DNA of 64,000 nucleotides from Streptomyces sp. NBC_00459 (lineage in GTDB: Bacteria; Actinomycetota; Actinomycetes; Streptomycetales; Streptomycetaceae): contig NZ_CP107903.1 of the NCBI RefSeq assembly GCF_036013955.1, positions 3,968,001 through 4,032,000 on the forward strand. Direction: 5' to 3'. Each line of letters opens with the position of its first letter. Positions within the stretch are counted from its first letter, which is position 1. Both the position numbers and the translations under genes were made by a program. The notes beneath the pieces were generated by a model that ran no database searches, was not told where the DNA came from, and worked only from the letters and a program-made list of their open reading frames with translations. Shown here piece by piece: positions 1 through 8,556 of this stretch.

Positions 1-1
1 C

Positions 2-715
2 GCCCGACTGTCCGGCCTGTCCACTCAGCAGATCCGCAACTACGAGGACGCGGGCGTCCTGCCCCCGGCGGCCCGGACGGAGTCGGGGTACCGCGTCTTC
101 GGGGACGTACACCGTCGCGCGCTCCTGACCTACCGGGCCCTTCAGCCCGGGTACGGGCCACTGGCGGCGACCGCCGTCATGCGCGCCCTGCACGACGGGG
201 ACCTGCCGGGCGCCCTCGCGCTCGTCGACGCGGCACACGCCGGGCTGCACGAGCAGCGGACAGCACTGCGGGCGACGCGCGAGGCACTGGAGGCGCTGGC
301 CCGCCGGCGGACCCCGAAGGCGACGCCCCATACGACCGACCTGCGGATCGGCGAGGTGGCCGCACTGCTCGGCGTACGGACGTCCGCGCTGCGGGTGTGG
401 GAGACGGCGGGCCTGCTCACCCCGGCCCGCGAACGCGGCACGCGCTACCGGCAGTTCGGCCCCGACGACGTCCGCGACGCCCGCCTGATCCAGACCCTCC
501 GCCGCAGCCACTACCCCCTGGACCAGATCCGTCCCGTACTGGAGGAACTGCGCCTGCGGGGCGGCACGGAGGCGCTGCGAGCGGCGGTCGAGGCACGCGG
601 GGAGGCACTGGCGGGGCGTACCCGGGCGATGCTGGCGGGGGCGGGGCGGCTGGCGGAGTACATCGAGCACGTCGAAGTCGTCGAGGGTGTCGAGCGCCCC
701 TCCCTGAACCTCTAA
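2..715 (+). CDS. Tandem MerR-type transcriptional regulator (5' end cut)
   Basis: The reading frame is open from the first base, so the true start lies outside the window; 237 codons are visible. Two MerR-like winged-helix units can be read. The first is cut inside its HTH and shows STQQIRNYEDAGVLPP and SGYRVF. The second, from about base 338, has LRIGEVAALLGVRTSALRVW and the wing segment GTRYRQF. MerR proteins normally carry a single N-terminal HTH and dimerise through a coiled coil, so two DNA-binding units in one chain are less common; such proteins may bind as a pseudo-dimer. No metal-binding cysteines are visible in the C-terminal tail. The TAA stop overlaps the stop of the convergent next gene by four bases. 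Effector unknown. Confidence 0.85.
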   Translation, partial: ARLSGLSTQQIRNYEDAGVLPPAARTESGYRVFGDVHRRALLTYRALQPGYGPLAATAVMRALHDGDLPGALALVDAAHAGLHEQRTALRATREALEALARRRTPKATPHTTDLRIGEVAALLGVRTSALRVWETAGLLTPARERGTRYRQFGPDDVRDARLIQTLRRSHYPLDQIRPVLEELRLRGGTEALRAAVEARGEALAGRTRAMLAGAGRLAEYIEHVEVVEGVERPSLNL

Positions 716-2223
716 GGCACCAGATCCAGCATCACCGCACGCGGGAGCGACGGATTGCCGGCCGCCGCCTTCACCACCTGCCGGTCCTCGTCGGCGAGCA
801 ACTCCACGACGGCCTGGGGCGGGAGGGCCGGGTGACCGGCGGCTATGGATCTCGCCTCGTCGTCCGCCAGGCAGGCGAGCAGCGCCCGCGGTGTCGCGTT
901 GCGATGCCGGGCGACCTCGCGGAACACCTTCTTCACCGGCGGTTGGTGGCGGGTGAGGTCCTCCAGCAGCGTCCCGGACGCGTCCGGGTTGGTCGCCACC
1001 TTGGCGAGGACCCGGACCCCGTGCCGGTCGACCATGTCACGCAGTTGCGCCTCGGAGAGGCCAGGGTGCGGGGCGATGGTCTTGAGCACCTTCGCGTCGG
1101 GGTCGGTTGCCAGCGCGTCGCGGATCCCGGCGGGCAGATCCCGCCGCAGCGCCAGGAGCATCCGTACGGCCGACTCGGTCGAGCGGGCCAGTTCCTCGAC
1201 CTCGGCGGGGGACGCGGTCGCGATCCTTGGTGGCAGGTCGGCGCGGAGTTTCGTGGTCGCGGCCAGCCGGACGAGGACATCGAGCGGCACGTTGGGGTTG
1301 TGCGCGAGGTGGCACCGTACGTCCTGGTCCTCGTCGTCGGCCAGGGCGCGCATCAGGGCGTCGTCGATCAGCGGGTTCCCGGCGAGGTAGGCGCGGATGC
1401 CCGGAACGGGATCCACGGCGAGACGTCGGCTCACCTCCGGGGGAAGGTCGGGGCGGTCGACGAGGGCCCAGCGCAGCCGCTTCGACGGGTGGTCCGCGAA
1501 AGCGACCACGGCTTCGGTGGGTGTGGCCCGGTTCTGCAGAGCCGCGTGCCGTATGTCGTGCACGGCGGACCCATGGGTGCCGTCACAGGTGGCGTCCGGC
1601 GGCAGACCGAAGTCGGTCTCCTCGCGGTCGCAGACCAGGCACCGTCGCGCGGGGGGCAGCTGCTCGCCGTCGATCAGTGCCGCCAGTACGGCCGGCGGAG
1701 TCGCCTCGTTCCAGGCCACCGACCGGCGGACCTCGGCGTGCGGATGCTCCGCAAGCCTCGTGACGACCTCCGGAGTCGCCGTCCACAGCGCGAGTTCCGC
1801 GACGACCTGCACGTCCGGGTCTGCGGCGAGCATCTCGACGGCGTCGGGCGGGAGGCCCCCGTATTCGGCCAGTCGTTGCCGGTTCCAGGAATCCGGGTCC
1901 GCCGCGAGGACACGGCCCCACTCCGGGTCGCCGCGCCCCTCGTCGAGCAGGGCGAGAGCGGCGTCCGGGTCGGCCGCGGGATCGACGTCGGCGGTGGTCA
2001 GACGGCCCTCGCGGGCAAGCGGTACGCCGGTCTCCGGGACGCGCGTGTACAGCGCGAGCGCCTGCGCGTCGCTGAGGTCGGCGCGGCCGGCGAGATCATC
2101 GGCGAAGTCTGCGTCCTCGTCCACGTCGGGACCCGCGAACGCGATCAGCCGGTCGACGAGTTCGGACGGAAGAGCGGTGTTGGCGGCGAGCCCGCACAGG
2201 ACATGGCCATGGACGTGGGTCAC
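712..2223 (-). CDS. Leucine-rich repeat variant (LRV) protein
   Basis: A 503-residue protein starting at GTG 2223, chosen because the repeats begin just after it and upstream codons read as noise. It is built of degenerate helical units of roughly 24 residues of the type L-A-x-(D/H)-P-x3-V-R-x2-L-A-x-N-x3-P, as in the LRV family of alpha-helical repeat proteins. Clear units run through the middle and C-terminal thirds. A cysteine cluster CLVCDREETDFG followed by another Cys lies near residue 200; LRV proteins of Azotobacter carry an iron-sulfur cluster, but whether this CxxC-x12-C group binds metal is not known. No signal peptide or membrane segment is seen, so it is probably a cytoplasmic protein-binding scaffold. 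The SD is weak. It converges with the MerR gene and diverges from the transglutaminase-like gene. Confidence 0.75.
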   Translation of the reverse strand: MTHVHGHVLCGLAANTALPSELVDRLIAFAGPDVDEDADFADDLAGRADLSDAQALALYTRVPETGVPLAREGRLTTADVDPAADPDAALALLDEGRGDPEWGRVLAADPDSWNRQRLAEYGGLPPDAVEMLAADPDVQVVAELALWTATPEVVTRLAEHPHAEVRRSVAWNEATPPAVLAALIDGEQLPPARRCLVCDREETDFGLPPDATCDGTHGSAVHDIRHAALQNRATPTEAVVAFADHPSKRLRWALVDRPDLPPEVSRRLAVDPVPGIRAYLAGNPLIDDALMRALADDEDQDVRCHLAHNPNVPLDVLVRLAATTKLRADLPPRIATASPAEVEELARSTESAVRMLLALRRDLPAGIRDALATDPDAKVLKTIAPHPGLSEAQLRDMVDRHGVRVLAKVATNPDASGTLLEDLTRHQPPVKKVFREVARHRNATPRALLACLADDEARSIAAGHPALPPQAVVELLADEDRQVVKAAAGNPSLPRAVMLDLVP

Positions 2224-2409
2224 AGGAGCATTCTCGCCGGGGCGCCGCACGGTCGTCAGGCATTTTTTCGCGTACCCCGCCCGGCCCGGTCCCCCACGAC
2301 AGTCGATCGTCTGGACAATGTGCGGCGAATTTTGACACGGTGGTGCGAGCCGGCCGGCATTCGAACGCGCGAGCGAAACAAACCCGACCCCGCCTTGAGG
2401 GAGTTCACC

Positions 2410-3372
2410 GTGTCGTCGCCTCTCCCGCCCTCCGCCCACCCCGGCCTCGCCCCCGAAGCCGCCGCCTTCTACCGCACCCACAGCACCTTCTCCGACCCCG
2501 GCGACCTCGCCCGGCTGTATGCGGATCTCCCCGCAGACCCAGCCCGACTCGCCCGCACAGCACGCGACTTGGTGATCCATCGGGGCGAGGGCGACCAGTT
2601 CCGCCACACGCATCCCACCGACCGGCTGCACCACGACGCCGATGCCCGCTACGTCGACGACATCCTCCGGATCGTGATCGCGCGCGACGGCTCGCCGCTG
2701 ACCCGGCGGCGCACGGCCGGGGACCGGTTCGTCGGTGTCTGCCGGGACTTCGCGCTGCTGCACTGCTCGTTACTGCGGCACAGCGGCATTCCCGCCCGGG
2801 TGCGGTCCGGTTTCGCCGACTACTTCCGGACGGACGGCTTCCACTGCGATCACGTCGTCACCGAGTACTGGGACGAGTCGCGCGGCTGGCTCCTCGCCGA
2901 CGCTCAGCTCGCCGATCCGGACGTGAAGGCCGCCGGTCGCGTCGACTTCGACCCGATGGACGTACCGCGTGACCGTTTCCAGGTCGCCGGCCGGGCCTGG
3001 CGGGACATCCGGGCCGGGGACGCCGACCCCGACACCTTCGGGCTCTGCCCGCCGGAGGACGGGCCGCTGAACGGCGAGTGGTTCGTGGCCGGCAACATAC
3101 GGCTCGACCTCGCCGCGCTGAACAAGGTGGAGACCCTGCTGTGGGACATCTGGGGCACGGAGGCCGAGGCGGACGGGCGGACCATGACCGAGCCCGTCCG
3201 TGAGCTGTACGACCGGGTGTCGGTGATCGTCGCCCCCGACGCTCCCGACGACGTTCCCTTCGAGGCCGCCCGGCGGATCTTCGCCTCGGAGGACGGGCTG
3301 CGGACACCGAGGACCGTGCTGGAGTGGTCCGAGTACAACCCGCCCCGTCAGGTCACCCTCCGGCCCTTCTGA
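2410..3372 (+). CDS. Transglutaminase-like superfamily protein
   Basis: A 320-residue protein. GTG 2410 is preceded by GAGGGAG at a good distance, which fixes the start. The papain-like triad of the transglutaminase core is visible: Cys in FVGVCRDFALLHC, His in FHCDHVVTEYW and Asp in WLLADAQ. Proteins of this kind can act as proteases, peptide N-glycanases or cross-linkers, and many bacterial members have no assigned substrate. There is no signal peptide, so it is likely cytoplasmic. A TTA leucine codon lies in frame at 2770-2772 (codon 121); in Streptomyces TTA codons need the bldA tRNA, so expression may be tied to development. The upstream gene is divergent and the PucR gene downstream is convergent, so it is probably monocistronic. 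Confidence 0.8.
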   Translation: MSSPLPPSAHPGLAPEAAAFYRTHSTFSDPGDLARLYADLPADPARLARTARDLVIHRGEGDQFRHTHPTDRLHHDADARYVDDILRIVIARDGSPLTRRRTAGDRFVGVCRDFALLHCSLLRHSGIPARVRSGFADYFRTDGFHCDHVVTEYWDESRGWLLADAQLADPDVKAAGRVDFDPMDVPRDRFQVAGRAWRDIRAGDADPDTFGLCPPEDGPLNGEWFVAGNIRLDLAALNKVETLLWDIWGTEAEADGRTMTEPVRELYDRVSVIVAPDAPDDVPFEAARRIFASEDGLRTPRTVLEWSEYNPPRQVTLRPF

Positions 3373-3414
3373 CCTCGCCCAGGCCCGCGCGGACCCCGGC
3401 GCCCTCGCCGTCCC

Positions 3415-4692
3415 CTACGCCACCGTCCGCAGACCACCCGCTCCCAGCCCGAGCCCCGCCCCCGTCCCCCGCACCACCCGCCACGCGCAGGTCGCCGTGA
3501 GCAGTTCGCCGAGCAGGTCCGGGTCGTCGATCTCCAGGCCGAGGAGGGACTCGATGCGTTCCAGGCGCTGGTAGAGGGACTGGCGGCCGATGTGGAGGAG
3601 GGTCGCCGTGCGGGTGGGTGAGCAGCCGTTGCGGAGGTGGACCTCCAGGGTGCGGACCAGGTCGCTGGGGTGGGCCGCCTCCCAGGCCAGAAGAGGGCCC
3701 AGGGTGTGCTGGACCAGGCGGGTCAGGCGGTCCTGGTTGGCGTCCACGCCCCCTCGGGTCAGTTCGCGTTCGAGGGCGAGCGCCCGGGACGACGTCACCA
3801 GGGGGCCCTGCGGGGCGTTCGGCTCCGGTGGCGGCACCGTCAGGGCCAGTTCCAGGGTCGTACGGGCCGCGCGCAGCGTCTCGCTCCAGCGCAGCCAGCC
3901 GTTGCCCGCGTCGACGGCGTGGCCCACGGCGACGGTGAGGCCGGGGGCGGCTGCCGTACGGAAGGCGTCCTGCACCGCCCGTACGGGGTCCCGTCCCGTC
4001 TTCGCCCCCGACCCCGGCAGGACGGCGACGAGGGCGAGCACGTCCCCCGGGAAGGCGGCCCGCAGCACCGACCCGCCCAGGGTGCGCGCCGCCCGGTCCA
4101 CCGCACCGACGTCGCGCGTGCCGTGCACGGAGACGCCGATCAGCTGGGCGCCCGGGCCCGGGTGGAAGCCGGCGAGGGCGGCGCGGGCCTCGACCTCGGG
4201 CTGGTTGAGGGCCTGGCCGTCGGCGAGGTCGGCGAGCAGGGCGGCGGTGTGGTCGTCCCCCCAGGGGCGGACCACCGTACGGCCGGACAGGCCCCGGGCG
4301 ACGATCGCACGGTTGGCGGCCTCCGTGATGCGTACGAAGGGGACGACTCGGCGCAGGGCGAGGAGGGGCAGGCCGAGGCGGCGGGCCTCGTCCGTCACCT
4401 CGGGCGGCATGGCGGGCAGCGAGCGGCCGATCTCCACGGCCAGGCCCGCCGCGCCCCGGGCGGTCAGCTCACGCACGTACCGGCGCCGTACCTCCTCGTC
4501 GGTGTCGGTGAGGCCGAAACCGTTGGTCAGCAGCAGTTCGCCGCCGTCGAGGAAGTTCGCGCCCTCGTACACCTCGCTGGAGTGCACCCAGCGCACCGGG
4601 CGGTCCAACGCGGCCTCGCCGGTGAGGAGTTCGGGCTCGGCGGCGCGGACCGGGTCGAGGGCCAGGACTTCACGGAGGGTGAGTGCGGGCAC
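3415..4692 (-). CDS. PucR family transcriptional regulator
   Basis: A 425-residue regulator. GTG 4692 follows GGGAGG with five bases between, a better start than the ATG 102 bases upstream. Residues about 1-125 form the purine-catabolism PucR domain (LTLREVLALDP, WVHSSEVYEG, GGELLLTNG). The last 60 residues form the PucR C-terminal HTH (VRTLEVHLRNGCSPTRTATL, then IGRQSLYQRLERIESLLG). The family commonly controls purine or pyrimidine breakdown and transport genes. It is divergent from the cytosine deaminase/oxygenase pair with about 130 bases between, so it most likely controls that pair and itself. Cytoplasmic DNA-binding protein; effector not visible. Confidence 0.9.
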   Translation of the reverse strand: MPALTLREVLALDPVRAAEPELLTGEAALDRPVRWVHSSEVYEGANFLDGGELLLTNGFGLTDTDEEVRRRYVRELTARGAAGLAVEIGRSLPAMPPEVTDEARRLGLPLLALRRVVPFVRITEAANRAIVARGLSGRTVVRPWGDDHTAALLADLADGQALNQPEVEARAALAGFHPGPGAQLIGVSVHGTRDVGAVDRAARTLGGSVLRAAFPGDVLALVAVLPGSGAKTGRDPVRAVQDAFRTAAAPGLTVAVGHAVDAGNGWLRWSETLRAARTTLELALTVPPPEPNAPQGPLVTSSRALALERELTRGGVDANQDRLTRLVQHTLGPLLAWEAAHPSDLVRTLEVHLRNGCSPTRTATLLHIGRQSLYQRLERIESLLGLEIDDPDLLGELLTATCAWRVVRGTGAGLGLGAGGLRTVA

Positions 4693-4819
4693 GGGTGCCT
4701 CCCAAGGCGCTGACACTTCGTCCTGCTGGGGGATGCCCGGAGAGTACTTTCCGCACGTTGCCCCGGTGTTTCCGCCGACGCAGAGTGAACCCATGGACCA
4801 GGTGCATCAGGGAGGCCGG

Positions 4820-5278
4820 ATGGATCAGCTGGATCAGGCACTGGCACGGTCGTGGCTCGCCGTCGCCGTCGAGGAGGCCCGTGCCGGGCTCGCCGAGGGC
4901 GGTATCCCGATCGGCGCCGCGCTCTACGGCGCCGACGGCACGCTGCTCGGGCGTGGGCACAACCGGCGCGTCCAGGACGGTGACCCGTCGACGCACGGCG
5001 AGACCGCCGCGTTCCGGAATGCGGGACGGCAGCGCTCGTACCGTGGGACGACCATGGTCACCACGCTCTCCCCGTGCTGGTACTGCTCCGGTCTGGTCCG
5101 GCAGTTCGGTATCTCCCGGGTGGTCGTGGGAGAGGCCGTCACCTTTCACGGCGGCCACGACTGGCTCGCCGAGCACGGCGTCGAGATCGTGCTGCTCGAC
5201 GATCCCGAGTGCGTCGACATGATGCGCGACTTCATCACGAACAATCCCGCACTGTGGAATGAGGACATCGGTGAGTAA
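4820..5278 (+). CDS. Cytosine deaminase, yeast-type (CDA fold)
   Basis: A 152-residue zinc deaminase. ATG 4820 follows GGAGG with four bases between and is preferred to the in-frame ATG at 4793, which has no SD. The zinc site is His59-x-Glu61 (STHGETAAF) and Cys86/Cys89 (LSPCWYC). Similarity runs end to end with fungal cytosine deaminase rather than with the amidohydrolase CodA of E. coli: EEARAGLAEGGIPIG, GRGHNRR, VVGEAV and the C-terminal ending NEDIGE. In the yeast enzyme the Asn of the GHN motif and the Asp of the terminal DIGE contact cytosine, and both are present (Asn48, Asp149). It would convert cytosine to uracil in the cytoplasm. The gene overlaps the oxygenase gene by eight bases, implying translational coupling; other amino-nucleobases cannot be excluded. 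Confidence 0.85.
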   Translation: MDQLDQALARSWLAVAVEEARAGLAEGGIPIGAALYGADGTLLGRGHNRRVQDGDPSTHGETAAFRNAGRQRSYRGTTMVTTLSPCWYCSGLVRQFGISRVVVGEAVTFHGGHDWLAEHGVEIVLLDDPECVDMMRDFITNNPALWNEDIGE

Positions 5279-6278
5279 CCCCACGTCGAGCGAGCCAACG
5301 TCGGCGGCGGCCCCCGCCGCACCCCGTATCCCCACCGTCGACCTGCGGCCCTGGCTGTCCGGCGACGCGGAGGCCCGGGCCGACATCGCCCGTACCGTCG
5401 ACTCCGCGCTCCAGACCGCCGGTTTCCTGCTGGTCACCGGGCACGGCGTCGACCCCGCCCTGCGGACCGGCATCCGGGAGGCGGCCCGCGCCTTCTTCGC
5501 GCTGCCGGCCGAGGTGAAGGAGCGGTATGCGGTCAAGGTGGGTGGGAGGGGGTGGCTGGGGCCGGGGGCCGAGGCGAACGGGTACTCGGAGGGGACCGAG
5601 ACCCCGCCCGACCTGAAGGAGTCGCTGACCTTCGCCACGCACGAGCCCTTCGACGACCCGGCCGTCAACGCCGAGTGGTACGCGCCCAACGTGTGGCCCG
5701 CCGAGGCGCCCGAGCTGCGGAGCCTTTGCGAGGAGTATCTGAGGCGGATGGGCGAGCTGGAGAAGGAGCTGCTGACTCTCCTCGGGTCCGCTCTCGGGCT
5801 CGAACCCGACTTCTTCTCCCGGCACATGGACCATCCGACGTACGGCTTCAACATCAACTGGTATCCGGGGGTCGAGGTCGTCGGCGAGCCGGAGCCCGGG
5901 CAGTTCCGGATCGGGCCGCACACCGACTTCGGGACGGTCACCATCCTCGACCGGCAGGCCGGGAAGGGCGGGCTGCAGGTCTACACGGACGAGGGCGGCT
6001 GGGAGGACGCGCCCTTCGACCCCGAGGCGTTCACCATCAACATCGGTGACCTGATGGCCCGTTGGACCGGCGACCGCTGGCGCTCGGGCCGGCACCGGGT
6101 GCTGCCGCCGCCGGCCGACTCCCCCGCCGAGGAGCTGATGTCCCTCGTCTACTTCGGCGAGTGCACCCCGGGCACGATCGTCGAGTCGGTACCCGCGCCG
6201 GTGGGCCGGGTCGCGTACGAGGCCTTCGACTCGCACGTATACCTGCGGGGGCAGCTGGACTCGATCACGGTCGAGTAG
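5271..6278 (+). CDS. Isopenicillin-N-synthase-like 2-oxoglutarate/Fe(II) oxygenase
   Basis: A 335-residue protein of the IPNS-like non-haem iron family. GTG 5271 is preceded by GAGGA and lies inside the end of the deaminase gene. The DIOX_N region covers about residues 20-130. The iron ligands are His217 and Asp219 (GPHTDFGT) and His275 (GRHRVLPP). The R-x-S motif that normally holds the 2-oxoglutarate carboxylate appears as Leu289-Met290-Ser291, so the usual arginine is missing and another residue, or another co-substrate mode, must serve. Fungal thymine 7-hydroxylase belongs to the same family; the coupling to a fungal-type cytosine deaminase suggests a nucleobase or related substrate, but this is inference. 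Penicillin synthesis is not suggested by any neighbour. Confidence 0.82.
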   Translation: MSNPTSSEPTSAAAPAAPRIPTVDLRPWLSGDAEARADIARTVDSALQTAGFLLVTGHGVDPALRTGIREAARAFFALPAEVKERYAVKVGGRGWLGPGAEANGYSEGTETPPDLKESLTFATHEPFDDPAVNAEWYAPNVWPAEAPELRSLCEEYLRRMGELEKELLTLLGSALGLEPDFFSRHMDHPTYGFNINWYPGVEVVGEPEPGQFRIGPHTDFGTVTILDRQAGKGGLQVYTDEGGWEDAPFDPEAFTINIGDLMARWTGDRWRSGRHRVLPPPADSPAEELMSLVYFGECTPGTIVESVPAPVGRVAYEAFDSHVYLRGQLDSITVE

Positions 6279-6294
6279 AACTCCGCAGCGCATT

Positions 6295-6348
6295 GGACAT
6301 CGGACGATAATTTCGTAACACAACGGACATCCGGCGATCTGGTCCGAT
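6295..6348. promoter_or_regulatory. Repeated operator-like elements upstream of the NTPase gene
   Basis: Two 14-base direct repeats, GGACATCGGACGAT (6295-6308) and GGACATCCGGCGAT (6325-6338), agree at 12 positions and start 30 bases apart, close to three helical turns. An inverted match ATCGGAC/GTCCGAT joins 6299-6305 with 6342-6348. The block lies 85-140 bases before the NTPase start and probably marks a regulator site; no regulator is adjacent. Confidence 0.4.
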
Positions 6349-6432
6349 CCAACTCCCTCTTCCTACACTGGTGTTGCTGCAACAAACTGCAGACTGAACA
6401 GCACCATGGGCCGCGCCAGGGGGAGGGATGCG

Positions 6433-8556
6433 GTGCTCAGACGGCTGCACGGACGCGGGGCGCTCTTCGACACCGAACCGCCGGGGCTCGCGCCCCGGCT
6501 CGTCGGACTGAGACCGCACCACCACATCGCCGCTCCCCTGGAGCATCCGCGTGAGCTGCCGTTCGTGGTGCTCACCGCGGGGCGCGGGCTCGGCAAGAGC
6601 GCGGTCCTCGGTGAGCTGCGCGCCGCCTACCAGCGGCACACCCCGGTCGCACTGATCGACTGCGAGGACCCGCAGTTCACCCCGTCGCCCGAGCGGCACC
6701 CGGCACAGGCCTGGTCGCCGCTCGCGCAGGCGCTCCTGGTGATCGCCGAGCAGCTCGCCGAACCGGTCACCGGCGCCCGGCGGATCGCCTTCCCACGGCT
6801 GATGTCGGGGCTGATCGCGGTGGCCGCCGGCGGCTGGGGCAACGCCGACACCGAACGCATCCGGTGGGAGGTCCAGCGGATGCTGCTGCTCAACGAGAGC
6901 GGCTCGTGGTTCACCGGGTTCGCCGCGCGCTGGGCGGGCCGGGTGGCCGCCAAGGCGGTCGCGGCGGCGATCAGCGACGACCCGCTGGTCTCGGCGGTCA
7001 TCGAAGCCACGCTGGAGGCGATGACGGAACGTTCCGCGAGCACGCGGCAGCGCAGGGCGTCCACCTGGTACCGGACGTACCCGAACGCCGGGGACCGTGC
7101 CGAGCTCGGACTCCGGCTGCTCTCCGACCACTTCAGGGCCGGCGGCACCTCCCGCGAGCACGCCGAGCGCTATCTCGTCCGGGCCCTGCTCGCCGACCTC
7201 ACCGACGCCTACACCGGAGTCCGGGCGCATCTCCAGCGCCTGGGCCGCCCGCTCGTCCTGGTCGACAACGCGCAGGGATCTCCGGGACGCGAACTGATCG
7301 AGCAGGTGCTGCGCGACCGCGCCGAGGGCATAACCGACCAGGTCGCCTTCGTCGCCGCCGTGCGTGGCAGCAGCGGCCAGTCCTCGCTGCGCAACACCGT
7401 GCGCCGGGATCTGCGCGAGACCACCCAGCGCACCCGCTGGACACCGGGCGACACGGCCTCCTCCCGGGCCCTGCTGGTGTCGCTGCCGCCGCTGTCCTCC
7501 GACGACACGCTGCACATCGTCGACGCGGTGTGCACGGGTACGGCGGTGCCCGTCCCGGCCGAACTCCCGCCCGCCACACACCGGTTGACCTGCGGGAACC
7601 CGCTGGGCATCGCTCTGGTCGCCGAGTCGGCCCGGCAGAACCTGGGCCAACTGCCGCCCACCGCGCCCTTCGGCGCCCTGCTCACCGCCGAACTCACCCT
7701 GCACGAGGACCGCGAGGGCCGGCCCGCCTATCGCGAACTCCTCGACCGGCTCGTCCCCGCCGAGCGCCTCGACGAGCTGACCGTGCTGGCAGCCGCCCAC
7801 GACCACGACTCGGCCTGCGCGCTCGCCGCCTCCCAACTCCCGGACGACTTCGGCCCGTCGAGCGTCCGCGCGCTGGAGACCCGGCTCGTGACGGAGGGAC
7901 TCCCCGCCGTCCAGGGGCAGTTCGTCGGCGACGCCTTCGTCCGCACCCTGCTCCTGCTGCGCCTGCACCACCGGCACGCCGACCACGGCAAGTGGCGCGA
8001 CGTCCACGAGACCCTCATCCAGCACTACGAGGGACCCGAGCCGTCGAAGGCCCGCTACCGCCTCCACCACGAACTCGCCCTCGGCGACACCGGACCGGCG
8101 GTCGCGTATCTGCGCGACACCTTCCACACCCTCGACACCCGCACCTGGCTCGACACGCTCCTGTTCATCGCGTCCGCGCCCTACTTCCACGCCCACGACG
8201 CCGAGGGCCACGACTTCGTCGGCGGCGACCACCAGCGCGCCCGGATCGCCTTCGGCCACACCGACGCCGAGCAACGGCCGCCGGACGACGTGGACGCCGT
8301 ACTGCATCTGCGGGTACGCAGACTCCTGCACGCCGTCTGGCAGTTGACCGATCCGCTGGTGCTGCCCGACCGGAAACTGTGCGACCGGCTGCGCTACGAG
8401 CTGGTGCAGCTGTCCGACGACCCGCGCGCGAGCAACGCGCTGCTCTGGCAGGCCTCGCAGGAGTGGCCCGAGGCGGCGCTGGCCGGCCGGCCGCTGCGCA
8501 CCCCGGGCGACGAGGACGCCGACGACGACCGGAACCGGAACGACGGAGGCGTGTGA
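6433..8556 (+). CDS. Large P-loop NTPase (STAND/AAA-like), function unknown
   Basis: GTG 6433 is chosen because GGAGGG sits five bases before it, whereas the ATG at 6406 has no SD; this gives 707 residues. Walker A is at residues 50-56 (TAGRGLGKSAVL), and a Walker B-like strand RPLVLVDNAQG lies near residue 275. The rest is largely helical, with charged C-terminal residues (DEDADDDRNRNDGG). No HTH, signal peptide or membrane segment is seen, so it is a cytoplasmic NTPase of no recognised subfamily. Its TGA overlaps the ATG of the next gene (TGATG), so the two proteins are probably made in fixed ratio. A signalling role with the membrane-anchored partner is plausible but unproven. Confidence 0.7.
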   Translation: MLRRLHGRGALFDTEPPGLAPRLVGLRPHHHIAAPLEHPRELPFVVLTAGRGLGKSAVLGELRAAYQRHTPVALIDCEDPQFTPSPERHPAQAWSPLAQALLVIAEQLAEPVTGARRIAFPRLMSGLIAVAAGGWGNADTERIRWEVQRMLLLNESGSWFTGFAARWAGRVAAKAVAAAISDDPLVSAVIEATLEAMTERSASTRQRRASTWYRTYPNAGDRAELGLRLLSDHFRAGGTSREHAERYLVRALLADLTDAYTGVRAHLQRLGRPLVLVDNAQGSPGRELIEQVLRDRAEGITDQVAFVAAVRGSSGQSSLRNTVRRDLRETTQRTRWTPGDTASSRALLVSLPPLSSDDTLHIVDAVCTGTAVPVPAELPPATHRLTCGNPLGIALVAESARQNLGQLPPTAPFGALLTAELTLHEDREGRPAYRELLDRLVPAERLDELTVLAAAHDHDSACALAASQLPDDFGPSSVRALETRLVTEGLPAVQGQFVGDAFVRTLLLLRLHHRHADHGKWRDVHETLIQHYEGPEPSKARYRLHHELALGDTGPAVAYLRDTFHTLDTRTWLDTLLFIASAPYFHAHDAEGHDFVGGDHQRARIAFGHTDAEQRPPDDVDAVLHLRVRRLLHAVWQLTDPLVLPDRKLCDRLRYELVQLSDDPRASNALLWQASQEWPEAALAGRPLRTPGDEDADDDRNRNDGGV

